From positions 2,285,049 to 2,349,048 of the forward strand of contig JAKSZT010054335.1 of the NCBI GenBank assembly GCA_026826555.1: 64,000 bases of DNA, read 5' to 3'. The notes under the pieces are model-generated. The model had not been told where the DNA came from and ran no database searches. It saw only the letters and a list, made by a program, of their open reading frames with translations. Positions within the stretch are counted from its first letter, which is position 1. Each line of letters starts with the position of its first letter. Made by a program: the position numbers and the translations under genes. This document shows, one piece after another, positions 1-9,799 of the stretch. The DNA is from Tolypeutes matacus (taxonomy: Eukaryota > Chordata > Mammalia > Cingulata > Chlamyphoridae).

Positions 1-336
1 GCTTGCACACGGGACCCCTGAGGCTGGGCTGTGGGGGGAGGTCTGAGGGGCAGGGGCTTGCACACAGGACCCCTGAGGCTGAGCTGTGAGGAAGGTTTGA
101 GGGGCAGGGGCTTGTATACGGGACCCCCGACTCTGGGCTGTGGGGGGAGGTCTGTGGGGCAGGGGCTTGCACAGGGCACCCCTGAGGCTGGGCTGTGGGG
201 GGAGGTCTGTGGGGCAGGGGCTTACACACGGGACCCCTGACTCTGGGTTACGGGGGGAGGTCTGTGGGGCAGGGGCTTGCACACGGGACCCCCTGACTCT
301 GGGTTACAGGGGGAAGGTCTGTGGGGCAAGGGCTTG
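1..336. repeat. 55-bp GC-rich minisatellite, about six copies
   Basis: The start of the unit (GCTTGCACACGGGACCCC) recurs at 1, 56, 110, 165, 220, 275 and 332, a period of 54-57 bp. Copies differ by a few substitutions, for example CTGAGG versus CTGTGG. The array begins before the window and ends at a sequence gap, so its true length is unknown. The period is not a multiple of three, so overlapping open frames appear in all frames; none looks like a gene. Confidence 0.93.
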
Positions 337-346
337 NNNNNNNNNN
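337..346. other. Assembly gap (10 N)
   Basis: Ten N bases stand directly at the end of the minisatellite. The array was probably not resolved, and the N count need not equal the missing length. Confidence 0.98.
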
Positions 347-378
347 AGGAAAAGGCATTGATTAGAATGTGCAAAATA

Positions 379-724
379 GGGAAGCAGATGTGGCGCAAGC
401 AGTTGGGCACCCACCTACCACATGGGAGGTCCCGGGTTTGGGTCCCAGTACCTCCTAAAGGAGACGAGCAAGACAGCGAGTTGACACAACAAGATAAATG
501 CAATGAGATGACACAACGAGGAAACACAATGAGAGACAACAAGCAGGGAGCAGGTGGCTCAAGTGATTTGGCACTTCCCTCCCACGTGGGAGGTCCCGGG
601 TTCGGTTCCCGGTGCCTCCTAAAAAAAAAAAAAAAAAGAAGACAACCACACAATGAACAGACAGTGAGCGTAAAACAGAGGGGGGTGGGGATAAATAAAT
701 AAAATAAATCCTAAAATAAAAAAG
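379..724 (+). mobile_element. DAS-type tRNA-derived SINE, two-unit
   Basis: The head GGGAAGCAGATGTGGCGCAA is followed by an A-box-like stretch and a B-box-like GGTTTGGGTCCC. A second head-like segment lies near 545-620 and ends in CCTCCT plus an A-run. The 3' part has ACACAG/AACAGACA-type sequence, then AATAAATAAA and an A-rich tail. This is the armadillo SINE layout as I know it. No clear target-site duplication was found, perhaps because the gap is close. Confidence 0.88.
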
Positions 725-984
725 AATGCACAAAATGCTGGAAAGCACAGAGAAGCCTAGTGTGATTGGGGGTACAAGTGGCTCAGCAAGTGAGCAGAGG
801 GGAGGAGGCGTGAAAGCAGAGCCGGTGAATTCATTCGGCCTTCTCCCGCACCGTGAGGTTGACAGGACATTTTGTCTAGCTCTCAACTTTCTCTGAAAAT
901 GTCTTTGCATTGTGAATTACCACAGTGAAAGAGAAGTTGTGTCTTTATAGCTGAATCTTTACAGCCTGGTGGATAAGTCCAAAG

Positions 985-1110
985 TAGAGTAGCTCAGAGC
1001 ACAGACTGTAGAGCCCAGCTGTCCGTATTCTAATCCTAGCTTTGCCCCTCAGCCGAGGGTAGACTGATTGTCTGTAAAATAACAGTTTCTACATGTGTTA
1101 AATGGGCATA
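985..1110 (-). repeat. MIR SINE relic
   Basis: The order 'GAGCACAGACTGTAGAGCC ... TTCTAATCCTAGCTTTGCC ... TCTGTAAAATAACAG' is that of an inverted MIR: tRNA-like part first, then the CTGTAAAAT motif. It is diverged and the borders are approximate. Bases 725-984 show no recognisable feature. Confidence 0.55.
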
Positions 1111-1189
1111 TCCAAATACGGCCGTCAGGAATTCCCCCACCCCTCTACGTGCATGCCTGCTCTCCTTCCACCTGGAGCCGAGCCTGCTC

Positions 1190-1600
1190 TCCTTCCCCTG
1201 AATCTAGGGTGGCCTGTGACCTACTTTGACCAGCAGAACGGGCAGCAGCGAGGCTATGCCAGTCCCAGGCCTGACCCCTGCTCTTGGGGCCTGTGGGAAG
1301 CCTTACTGTAAAGAAGCTTGGGCTAGCCTACCGAATGATGGGAAACCACACGGAAGAAGGAGCGTCACTTGGAGGAGCCCAAAGACATAACTGAATCCTC
1401 CAGACCTCCCAGCTTACCAAGCCACCAGATGAATCGGCCGAGGGAGAGACCCCAAGTGATGCGACATGGAACGGAACTGCCCAGCCGAGGCTCGCCTGGA
1501 TTTCTGACCTAAAGAGTCAGGAGAAATTGAAAATCGTTGTTTTAAGCCATGTCGTTTTGGAGTGGCTCTTGAGACAGCAAATGTGATATCCAGACAGCAC
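1190..1600 (+). mobile_element. MLT1-like (MaLR) LTR relic
   Basis: The segment has 'AAGCTTGGGCTAGCCTACC..ATGATG' and ends with the 'TTGTTTTAAGCCA..TTTTGGAGTGG' motif that marks the 3' part of MLT1-type LTRs. The open frame at 1102-1311 inside it has no recognisable domain. Confidence 0.55.
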
Positions 1601-2344
1601 TATCTCGTGAGGCTGTGGGAAGAGCAGATGAGCTAATGGCTACAGCACAGGCCTTAGGCTATGGCAGACACTCAGCTAGGAGCTGTCTTCATAGCAGTGC
1701 TGACGAGAGTGAGGTCCACGGTATTAGGACGTGTGAAGTAGTACCAGCCAGGCTCATCTACTTTAAAAATGAAATGCAATTTCTCTGAGTGATCATTCAG
1801 TCCCAACAAGACCCTAAACTGAAGTGAGGGACCCAGAGCCACTGGGGCCTGGAGCAGGAGAACGACATAATGAGACTTGCACTCTGAGAGTCAGCGGGGT
1901 AGAGGATGGGTGGGGGTGGGGGGATAGGAGAGAGTGACAGTAAGCAGCCAGGCGTCACGTCCAGGCCTTGGATGTACAAGACAGCCTCCGGGAGAGGAGA
2001 GGCATAAAGGCGAAGTGTGCGTGGCATCAGCCGTGTTCAGGTTTGCGTGGGGGAGGGGCTGGGCCTGGAGGAAGAGAGGATGTGGGGAAAGATCTTGAGC
2101 TCAGTTTGGGATGAGCTGAGTCTTGGGTCGGTTCCGGAGAAGCAGAGACTACGATGGAGCTTCTTGTGCAAGGAGAGCGCAGAGAAGAAATCTGGCTTCA
2201 GGTTGACCTCCTGGGCGGTGCTCGAGCAAGCCTTGAGCCACAGAGGTGGCCCCTCCTTGAGACACGGTGCGTCACTGGAGGCAGGCGTTAGTCACTGGGT
2301 GGGGGAAGGGGCCGAGACCTCCAGGAACCCCTGAGCAACCAGCT
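1601..2344. other. No gene seen; unique DNA
   Basis: This is mostly unique sequence with a possible weak MIR remnant near 1630-1760. Open frames on both strands (for example 2017-2334) are short and show no domain. They lack recognisable splice-site context. Confidence 0.5.
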
Positions 2345-2525
2345 CCCGTAGGCTGCAGTGGTGACTCTCAAATGTGTCTGTACATCGGAATGACCAGGGA
2401 GCTTCAAAAATACTGGTGCTTATCTCCACCCTCAGAGATTGATTTACTTCGTCTAAGGTATGGCCTGGGTTTCGGAATTTTTAAAAGATCCCCAGGAGAC
2501 TCGACTGTGAAGACAAGCCTGGGCT
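2345..2525 (+). repeat. MER5-like hAT relic
   Basis: The sequence resembles the MER5 type: 'GTGACTCTCAAATGTG ... GACCAGGGAGCTTCAAAAATAC ... CACCCTCAGAGATTGATTTA'. A second short start-like piece lies at about 2620-2695. Family assigned by eye. Confidence 0.5.
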
Positions 2526-2700
2526 AAAGGCAATCCTCCCAAGAAGGGTGCAAGCGTGAGCAGGCAGCAGGCAGCAGCCGAGCACGGAGGGACTGGGTGC
2601 ACAGACCTGAGCCAGGCTACAGCATCTGCTACATCACACTTCACTGGCACGTCTCAGACTCTAAAGTGCACAAGAATCTCTTGGGTGGTGTCACCTTAAT

Positions 2701-3553
2701 TGTATGTGTCACCTTGGCCAGGCTTTGGCCAGTTGTTTTTTCAAATACTAGTTTAGATGTTGCTGTAGAGGTTTTTTGTAGATGTGATTAACATCCACAA
2801 ACAATTGATTAATAAACGAGACGACCCTCGATAATGTGGATGGGCCTCATCCAATCGTTGAAGACCTTAAGAGCAAATACTGAGGTTTCCCACAGAAGAA
2901 GAAATTCTGCCTCGAAATTACATCAACTGGGAAGCGGATGTGACTCAAGCAATTGAGCTCCTGCCTACCACATGGTAGGTCCATGGTTTGGTTCCCAGCG
3001 CCTCCTAAAGAAGACAGCGAGCTGGCGCGACAGGCAGGCACAGCAAACTGACACAACAAGATGACGTGACAAGAGACACAAGAAGAAAAACACAACGAGA
3101 GACAACAAAGCTGAGAGCAGAGGTTTCCGGTGCCTCCTAAAGAAGATGAGCAAGACAACGAGCTGACGTGACGGGAAGGTGTGGCAAGCTGACACAATAA
3201 GAGACACAAGAGGAAAATCATGAGAGACACAACAAAGCAGGGGACGGAGGTGGCTTAAGTGATTAGGCACCTCCCTCCCACATCTGAGGTCCCAGGTTTG
3301 CTTCCCGGTGCCTACTAAAGAAACAAGGCAGATGAACAGACACAGCAAGTGCAAACAATGAAGGGGTGGGGAGAAATAAATAAATTAATCTTTTAAAAAA
3401 ATTACATCAACTCCTGTCTGAGTTTGCAGCAAATCCGCCTACCCCACAGAGTTCCGCCTTGTCAGCCCCACAATCACAGGAGCCAATTCCTTAAAATAAA
3501 TCTTACATATATAACCTGTTGGTTCTGTTTCTCTGGAGAACCCTAACTGACAC
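2701..3553 (+). mobile_element. Solo ERVL-type (MLT2-like) LTR, split by a SINE
   Basis: The LTR runs from TGTATGTGTCACCTTGGCC to GGAGAACCCTAACTGACACA, so it has TG...CA ends. It contains 'GTGGATGGGCCTCATCCAATC' and 'CCAATTCCTTAAAATAAATC', features of ERVL-associated LTRs. A 470-bp SINE and its duplicated target interrupt it. A related LTR is at 38595-39090. No internal ERV sequence adjoins it, so it is a solo LTR. Confidence 0.6.
2929..3398 (+). mobile_element. DAS-type SINE, three-unit, with 14-bp TSD
   Basis: The head GGGAAGCGGATGTGACTCAA is followed by three copies of the CCTCCTAAAG/CCTACTAAAG junction near 3000, 3135 and 3310. Repeated GACGTGAC/GACACAA-type segments lie between them, and an AATAAATAAATT tail closes the element. 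The 14-bp direct repeat AAATTACATCAACT flanks it exactly (2915-2928 and 3399-3412). This fixes the borders and shows insertion into the older LTR. Confidence 0.95.
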
Positions 3554-4054
3554 AGGGCATCTTACTGAAACGCGGATTCCAATCCACAAGGTCTGGCTGG
3601 AGGCAGCCCAAGGGGGCATTTCTAACAAGCTTCCAGGCGAGGCCGCGGCCGAGTGGAGGACCTCGTCGAGAGAAGTGAGGCCTTAGCCAAGGCTGGCCCT
3701 TGGTATTATGGATCTGGAGCTCAAGAAAGAGGTTTGGGTGGAATATATGGATTTGAGCCACGGAAATGGATGCACGCATTGGGGGAGCACATGCAGGCAA
3801 TGAGAGAAGCGGGCCAAGGCCAGACTTCTGAGGAATCTGGGGGTGAGCCTGATAGCAGCCTGCTGCTGGGAAGAGAGTATGTGTGGACTATTCTTCCAGG
3901 GAATTTTGCTGTGATGGAGGGGCATGCAGAGGGCGGGACACAGAGTTGAGTGCGTTTCCATGGGAAAAATACTTGGGCAACAATATAGGTTGTAGAACAA
4001 TCGTTGTGATCAAATCAAAGCAATCAGAGGCATTTGGCAGGCGGAACAGCAGAG
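3554..4054. other. No gene seen; unique DNA
   Basis: Open frames occur on both strands (3653-3949 plus, 3683-4000 minus). They overlap each other and have no recognisable domain or conserved signal, so they are treated as chance. Confidence 0.5.
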
Positions 4055-4200
4055 GTGGCTCGGAATACGTTCTAGAGCCACCTCTTTCTGGGTGTGTGAC
4101 TTCGAGCAAGTTGTTGGCTGTGCCTGTTTCCACACTTACGGACTATAGATTGTATTAGCACCTGCCTCTGGTGTTTGCAGTGAGATCAGATGTGTTTGTG
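4055..4200 (-). repeat. MIR SINE relic
   Basis: 'TTCTAGAGCCACC ... GTGTGTGACTTCGAGCAAGTTG ... GTGCCTGTTTCCACACTTA' is the order of an inverted MIR: TGTGACCTTGGGCAAG-like, then CTCAGTTTCC-like. Confidence 0.6.
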
Positions 4201-4644
4201 TTAGAGATAAATTTTTTTTTCCAAATCAACATGTGGAATGTTAGAAGACATAAGAAGCACCATATAAGTATTAGCTCTTATGATTACAGGAATTATGTAA
4301 GAGGAGCACTATTTACTGGGAGCATGCACTAGGGGTCAGCTTTTCCCCCGGTGAATTGTGTAGAGAATATTCGCCACTCAGAAGTGACAGTGTTATTTCG
4401 ATAGAGGGCAGTGGTCAACAGAAAAGTCTGCAGCATCTTCAGACCAAAACCGGCAAGAAGGGGGGCTGCGCGAAGAAGTAGCTGCGCCCTCAGGACCTGC
4501 GAACCTGCGAGAACCAGGACTTGTCTTACTGATGTAGACATCGAGTCCCTCCTTCCTCAAAGTAATAAGTGAGCTGGACGGGACTCACAATTCCATCCTT
4601 TAACTCTGCTGCTGTTGAATTCAATAACCTTTTTTTAAAAAAAA

Positions 4645-4775
4645 ATAAATAAGGGCTACCATTTGTTGAGTCCCTGCTAAGTGCCAGTTGTTGACCATCA
4701 CATCTGATCCATTAAACTCTGCAAGATGAATATTGTTCCAATTTCACAGCAGAGGAAGCTGAGGGCTCAAGTGCC
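4645..4775 (+). repeat. MIR SINE relic
   Basis: The MIR core order is visible: 'TACCATTTGTTGAGTCCCTG', then 'AAGTGCCAG', then 'AATTTCACAGCAGAGGAAGC'. Confidence 0.65.
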
Positions 4776-4824
4776 TTCCAAAGGTTTCTAAAGTATTGGG
4801 TCACCTGGGACAGTTGTTCAACAT

Positions 4825-5095
4825 AAAACCCTGAGCAGTGGTTCTCAAGCCTGATGCTCAAGGGATCGCCTGGAAATCCTTGTGGCCCAGGCCCACTCCC
4901 CAGACCAGATAAATAGGAATCTCGCTGTGAGACCAGACATCAGTGCTCTCCCAGCTCCCCGAGCGGCCAGATGGAGAGCCACTGACTCAGCAGGTGTAGC
5001 TGATTGTCAAACCTGGCCAGGCCTCAGCATCCCACCTGGAACACCTTTCCAAGCCCCTCGGGTGCACAAGGTTTAACTGAAAGTTCTTATCAGGG
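4825..5095 (+). repeat. MER5-like hAT relic(s)
   Basis: 'CAGTGGTTCTCAAGCCTGATG' is the typical MER5-type terminal motif. It is followed by 'CCAGGCCCACTCCCCAGACC' and a second related stretch (GCCAGGCCTCAGCATCCCACC). Two fragments may be joined here. Confidence 0.55.
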
Positions 5096-5107
5096 CATGT
5101 TGGAATC

Positions 5108-5470
5108 ATTGGTCCATACAAAGTTCTTTCTTCTCTTTATTTTATTTTGTTATTTTCTTCCTTCATCCCCCATTTCATCCATTCCCCCTCCAACCTCTCA
5201 GATACTCTCTCCCTAGTATATTTAATGGATATTCTTCTGGCCCACTTTATTTATTTATTTTTTCTTGAAAAATCCAGTGTATGTGTTTTTAGTTTACATA
5301 AGGCACTGTGCCAGAAATTGCATTCTGTTTTCTATTCCGCGTTATGCTTTTGAGCCATAACCGTGTAGCTGTAGTGGAAGTATTTCCGATTGCTACTTTG
5401 TCTTACTGTGGGTGCATGTACCGTTTCCCTAGTGACAGACACGTAGGTTGAGTCCAGTCTCAGCGATCAA
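5108..5470 (-). mobile_element. Old LINE-1 3' UTR fragment (left part)
   Basis: The sequence resembles an inverted ancient LINE-1 3' UTR and resumes at 14159 after the HAL1-like insertion. Joining the two flanks at the duplicated target gives a colinear fragment, which supports this region being the insertion site. Confidence 0.5.
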
Positions 5471-5493
5471 AAACAACACTGCAGAGGGAGGGG

Positions 5494-5502
5494 CAAGATG
5501 GC
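5494..5502 (+). promoter_or_regulatory. YY1-type motif at the 5' end of the HAL1-like element
   Basis: CAAGATGGC lies about 10 bp after the inferred 5' end. Human LINE-1 has a YY1 site at the same place that sets the transcription start (established). Its function here is inferred from position only. Confidence 0.5.
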
Positions 5503-5989
5503 AGCAGTGCAGGGAGCTCCAAGAACCAGCTCGTCCCACAGGGCAGTTAGTGATCACCCAGAGCTGTCTAAAGCACCTGTTTGGGGGGCCCAGGAGACCA
5601 GAAGAGCATCCTGCAACGTCCTTGGAAGAACGGAAGGAGGAGACTGCCCGTCTGCAGTGACGAAGTAGAGCACTGCACGCCCCAGAGGCTGTGCCCATCC
5701 CCCACTGGCAGAGCTATTACCTGGCTGGAGTTGGGAGCTCCATTTTCCAAAAATAGGGGAGAAAGAGATGGCTGGGCACTGACTTCAGCTACTGATTAGT
5801 AAATTCAGCTGGCTAAAGTCCAATCCCAAGTACAGCTAAAGTTTGAACCTGTCCAAGTCAGAAAGAGGCTGGTAGGCTCCATTTTAACTTCACCCCTGGC
5901 ATGAAGGGAAGTGGGGCCGATTGAAAATCACAGTGACGGTAGGGACCAGCTTCTTCCCACCCAGATCAGATTGCTGCCCTAGCCTGGGC

Positions 5990-6680
5990 TCCAGCCCTGC
6001 CTATGACAGGGAGGAAGCTGGGGGGGTGCACACCAGCCTCTATGGGCAACTGTAGTCATTTTTCAGCCCACATGGACTGGATTTTGGGGTACCCACTTGG
6101 CTACATCCCCAACCCCAATAGGACAGAGGAGGGAAAGTGCTTCCTCAGCATCTCCAGGAAACTGCAGTCACCTTCAGCCTGCACAGACTAGACTATTGGA
6201 CACATCTGTGGCTACATCCCTACCCACCCCCCATAGGATAAGAGGGAGGCTGTTGCCCCAGCCTCTCCAGGCAACTGCAGGTACTTTCAGCCCACATGCA
6301 CTAGATTGTTGGGTACACCTGTGGCTCTATCCCCACCCACCATAGGACAGAAGGGAGGGCAACACTCCCTCAGCCTCTCCAGGCCACTGAAGTTGCTCTC
6401 AGCCAGCATGGACTAAACTGTTGGACACACCTGTGGTTCCTAGCAGGGGAGGAAGGGGCATGGAGCTTCATCAGCCTCTCCAGACAACTACAGATGGTCT
6501 TGGCCTTGGATTACTGTGCACAACTGCAGCTCCATCCCCATCCCTGCCAGGGGAGAAAGGTGGGAGAAACTTCATCAGTTTCTGGGGCAATGTAGGCAGC
6601 TTCAGTTTCCACGGCTTGCCAACCACATCCTCGGCTCTGACTCCACCCCCAGCAAGGGAGAAAGGGCAAGAAACAGATTA
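5990..6680 (+). repeat. About six tandem ~112-bp monomers in the HAL1-like 5' UTR
   Basis: The core CCTCTCCAGGCAACTGCAG recurs in diverged form at about 6037, 6149, 6262, 6374, 6475 and 6579, with spacings of 112, 113, 112, 101 and 104 bp. Each unit also has a CCCACATGGACT-like segment, a TTGGACACACCTGTGG-like segment and an AGGACAGAGGAGGG-like segment. The array resembles in layout the promoter monomers known from rodent LINE-1s, but the sequence is different. Confidence 0.8.
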
Positions 6681-6953
6681 AAAAAGAGAGAGAGAGCTGA
6701 AAAAGCTCAGATTGGCTGAACACAAGCCATTATAAACTTTCAAAATAAGTTAAAACAAGTATCAAAGAGGGGCTGTAGCACCAAGCCAACCCAATAGAAA
6801 GCCCTAGACTAAAGACCAAAACTGAGGTCAGAATAAATACATTAAGTAAATCAGATGTTGAAACACCAACAGAAAATTACAAGCCACATCAAGAAACAGA
6901 AATATGTGGCCCAGTGAAAGGAATAAACTAAGCCTCCAGATGACATAAAAAAT

Positions 6954-7275
6954 TTGAGAAAACTAATCACAGATGTTCAAACAAATCTGCTTAATAAATT
7001 CAATGAGATGGCTAAAGAGATTCAGTATATTAAGAAGATACTGGGTGGGCACAAAGAAGAATTTAAAAGTATACAAAGAAAAATAGCAGATATTATGGGA
7101 ATGAAAGGCACAATAAATGAATTTAAAAGTACACTAGAGGCAAATAACAGCAGATTTGAAGAGGCAGAAGAAAGCATCAGTGAGCTTGAAGACAGGGTCT
7201 ATGAAAGCAAACTCACAAAAGAAGAGATAAAGAAAAGAATGGGGAAAAAAATCAGAGAACTAAATGATGGCAAGA
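6954..7275 (+). pseudogene. HAL1-like ORF1, left part, cut by the ERV
   Basis: The frame opens with MRKLITDVQTNLLNKF and continues with a heptad-rich coiled coil (EEFKSIQRKIADI, EEAEESISELEDRVYE), as in LINE-1 ORF1 proteins. ORF1p forms trimers through this coiled coil and binds element RNA (established). The start may lie upstream, because sequence from about 6720 is also ORF1-like. After codon 107 the frame leaves HAL1 and runs into ERV leader sequence up to a stop at 7514. The last 121 bp are repeated at the far side of the ERV. Confidence 0.75.
7155..7275 (+). repeat. 121-bp perfect direct repeat, left copy
   Basis: Bases 7155-7275 match 12910-13030 with no difference on base-by-base reading. 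Matching stops exactly at both ends: base 7154 is A against 12909 C, and 7276 is T against 13031 G. The sequence is HAL1 ORF1 coiled coil, from TTTGAAGAGGCAG to GATGGCAAGA. Confidence 0.97.
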
Positions 7276-7293
7276 TGGCGCCCAACGTGGGGC
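7276..7293 (+). other. Primer binding site for tRNA-Lys1,2
   Basis: TGGCGCCCAACGTGGGGC matches the 18-nt tRNA-Lys1,2 primer site used by several betaretroviruses and lentiviruses. In a normal provirus it directly follows the 5' LTR; here it directly follows HAL1 ORF1. Confidence 0.9.
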
Positions 7294-7329
7294 ACTGCCG
7301 GCGGGATAGGATCACGCGCGGTCTTCCGG

Positions 7330-7342
7330 ATCTGGTAAGCAT
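7330..7342 (+). promoter_or_regulatory. Possible retroviral splice donor
   Basis: CTGGTAAGC is a good donor consensus about 60 bp after the primer site, where retroviruses often have their major donor. Not testable from sequence alone. Confidence 0.35.
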
Positions 7343-7577
7343 ACAGAGGTCCCTTGTAAATTTCCCCTTTTCGGCCGCGACTGTTTCCTTTCTCCTGCTG
7401 CTAGAGAGCATATGTACCTTGTTATCTTCCTTTTGCTTCCTATCATTCTTCTCTTCGCCCTTCGTATCTTGCTCCACTGCTTCCCTAGCGCCTCTGAGAC
7501 CCCGTTCCTGCTAACAATCTTCTCTCTCCTGCTGCTCATTCTCCTCCTTGTCCTTGTTTCCTTTCTAGCCTCCAGAC

Positions 7578-8469
7578 ATGGGGGCCTCCTTTTCCTAGCA
7601 CCAAGCACCATAGGTTCGAGCTCTGGCGGGCCTTCTAGCGTGTCACAATTATAAAGCTTCCTCTAAACAACTCCAAGTTTTCTGGGATCTTCTTCTCCCT
7701 TTCAATCCCTCGCTTCCCACCGCCAATCTTTGGGACCCTGATACCTATCGCCTACTTATCGATCGGGTGACCTCCGCCATAGAGCATGAGAACAAGCGCT
7801 TTCCTCCTGGCCTTATCCCTACACTCATAACCATCCGCTCCTGCTTGCTTGGCGCCACTCCGCCTGTACCCCCGCCCTCTGACCAACCGCGGAGCCTGGC
7901 TCCGATAACTCAGAGGATGCTTCCTCTTTAATTCTCGCTGTTAATAACCTCCTAGAAGACCCCCCCGGGTCTCACAGCGAGAGTCCCCCTGCCCGCCTGC
8001 CGCCTAAAGTCCTTAACGCCGATCCTTTCAGCGTCCAAGATGGCGCACTTCCCCTTTCTTCCCCGCCCGGAAAGTGGAACCTACAAGATGGCGCACTTCC
8101 TCCTTCTTCTTCCTCAGAAAACCGGAACCTTTCCGATGCCCTGCCTCCATCTTCAACGTCACATCCCCTCTACCCCCCTTTACCCTCCGCCCCTCCTCCA
8201 TCCGCCCTCAGTCACCACCCCCAACTTCCTGCTTCCACTTCCTCCCCCCTGTCGCCTGCGCTCCTGAAACGGTCTCTGTTGTAGAACCACTCCGAAACAC
8301 TGTTATTCCTGCCCCTTCTCCTCCTATTTTGCCCCCGAATGTTGATACTCCTACCATCAAACATACTTTTCCACCTTTTAACTCGCCTCCCTATAATGTC
8401 ACTGCTACGACACCGCCCGCCACTCCAGCTGTGGATGTTAACCCTTCAGTTCCAGCAGCAACTTTATAG
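7578..8469 (+). pseudogene. gag: ERV gag remnant: matrix and proline-rich region
   Basis: An ATG at 7578 opens a frame beginning MGASFS, a possible N-myristoylation start. In-frame TAG codons stand at codon 7 (7596-7598) and codon 12 (7611-7613). Beyond them the same frame reads a matrix-like stretch (VFWDLLLPFNPSLP, LIPTLITIRSCLL) to about 7930. A proline-rich region follows, visible in the open frame 8074-8469, which ends in VPAATL. Gag would build the particle core at the membrane (established for the family). Capsid and its major homology region were not found, so the gene is both interrupted and truncated. Confidence 0.65.
8034..8129 (+). repeat. 48-bp tandem duplication within gag
   Basis: Two adjacent 48-bp units (8034-8081 and 8082-8129) share AAGATGGCGCACTTCC at 8037 and 8085 and both end in GGAACC. 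The unit is 16 codons, so it keeps frame. Later substitutions separate the two copies. Confidence 0.8.
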
Positions 8470-9799
8470 ACCTCCCACTGCTTACATAATGATAAGGCTG
8501 TGGGATGATAGAAGCTAATAAAATGAAACCACTGCAAATGTAAGAAAACTTAGCAATACGGTTTACAAAAAATTGTCAAAAGCAGTGAATTCAAAGATAT
8601 ATGTTTCTATTGACGTGTTGTAACTTGTGTTTGTCTGGTTGTTCAGTGTCAGTGTATATTTTGATACCTCCAGATAATATTAATTTAATAAATAAAAATT
8701 ATTATAAGAGCTCTATTCAAATGGCCAAAAATTAAATAAGCGCTTATATTAATAAATAAATATGGATATTAGTTTAAAATAATAAAAATAGTTATACTCA
8801 AATTAAACCATTATTCTAATAAGTTTGTTTAATGTTGATGGTAATTGCATGTTGTCAGAAGTTTGCTTAAAAACAGTTTCTAAAATCATTGTAACTTAAG
8901 TAAAGAAGGTATATAGAATGTGCTTTTATTATTAAAAGAAAGTAATTTTATCATAAGATAAAATGACTAAGTTATTAAAACAGGGTTGGAGTTTTGTTCT
9001 TTCTCGGGGTTTCTCAAGTCATTGGTCTGTTTTGGTGGAAGTTTGCACAGAATTTTTCTCCTGGGTGATCAGTGTGCAGGAGGGAAGATGTTTTATCAAA
9101 GTAGCTTCTTGTGCTTTGGCCTTGACGTGTCCTTGGAGAGACAGGTTTTGTTGCTTTTGAGGGAACATGATGTTCAAACCAGCTTTCTCAAAAAACGCTT
9201 TTTGTTTCAAGCTGTTACAAATGGTTTGGTTTGTTCCCTGGAAGGGGGTGGAATACTGAGAGTGGTTAAGTTCATGTGATAAAAGTTAAATGAAATATTT
9301 AAAAGTGTTGTACAATTAAAAGAAGTTTTCTAATTTTATGACAATTAAAGTTGTATAAATAAAAAGTTCATATAAATGCTTTAAAGGTGTATAAAAGTGC
9401 TGAAAATTTAATAATGTTTCAGTGTAATATTAAACAAAAGTATACTGTTATTAATCATAATTTTAATTAGTTTAAAATATAATATGTTATAAAACTACCT
9501 CTCTGCCTAAAAATCAAAAGGCAGGTGCTTTAACTTAAGTTTGTCTGATTTACTCCACCTCTACTATATATAATAATAATAATAATAAATGGAAACTAAA
9601 ATAGTAAGCGCATCAAAGATATTTTGTTACAAATTAAAAAATAAATAAATAAATAAATAAATAAAGTGCATTTCAACTGGTGTTGTATTCCTCCCTGGAG
9701 GAGCTGGCCACTCTCCCAGGGACTGATGCATAAACCTTGAAATGTACTGCCCAAGGAGTGTTGTGTTCCTTCCTGGGGAGGCTGGCCCCTTCCTCAGGA
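8470..9799. other. AT-rich non-coding stretch inside the ERV
   Basis: About 1.3 kb lies where capsid, nucleocapsid and protease would be expected. It is very AT-rich, with short A/T microsatellites (an ATA run near 9580-9592, AAAT near 9642-9664). Open frames such as 8986-9279 have no retroviral motif I can recognise. At 9680 and 9758 a ~50-bp segment starting GTGTTGTRTTCC is repeated imperfectly, 78 bp apart. Origin unknown. Confidence 0.5.

Noticed and set aside
1..336. CRISPR-like array or coding repeat
   Set aside because: Units are contiguous 55-bp repeats without distinct spacers, in a mammalian genome; the open frames are by-products of GC-rich repeats.
379..470. tRNA gene
   Set aside because: The A/B-box region belongs to the SINE head; it recurs in about fifteen diverged copies with SINE bodies and tails, and no tRNA cloverleaf is preserved.
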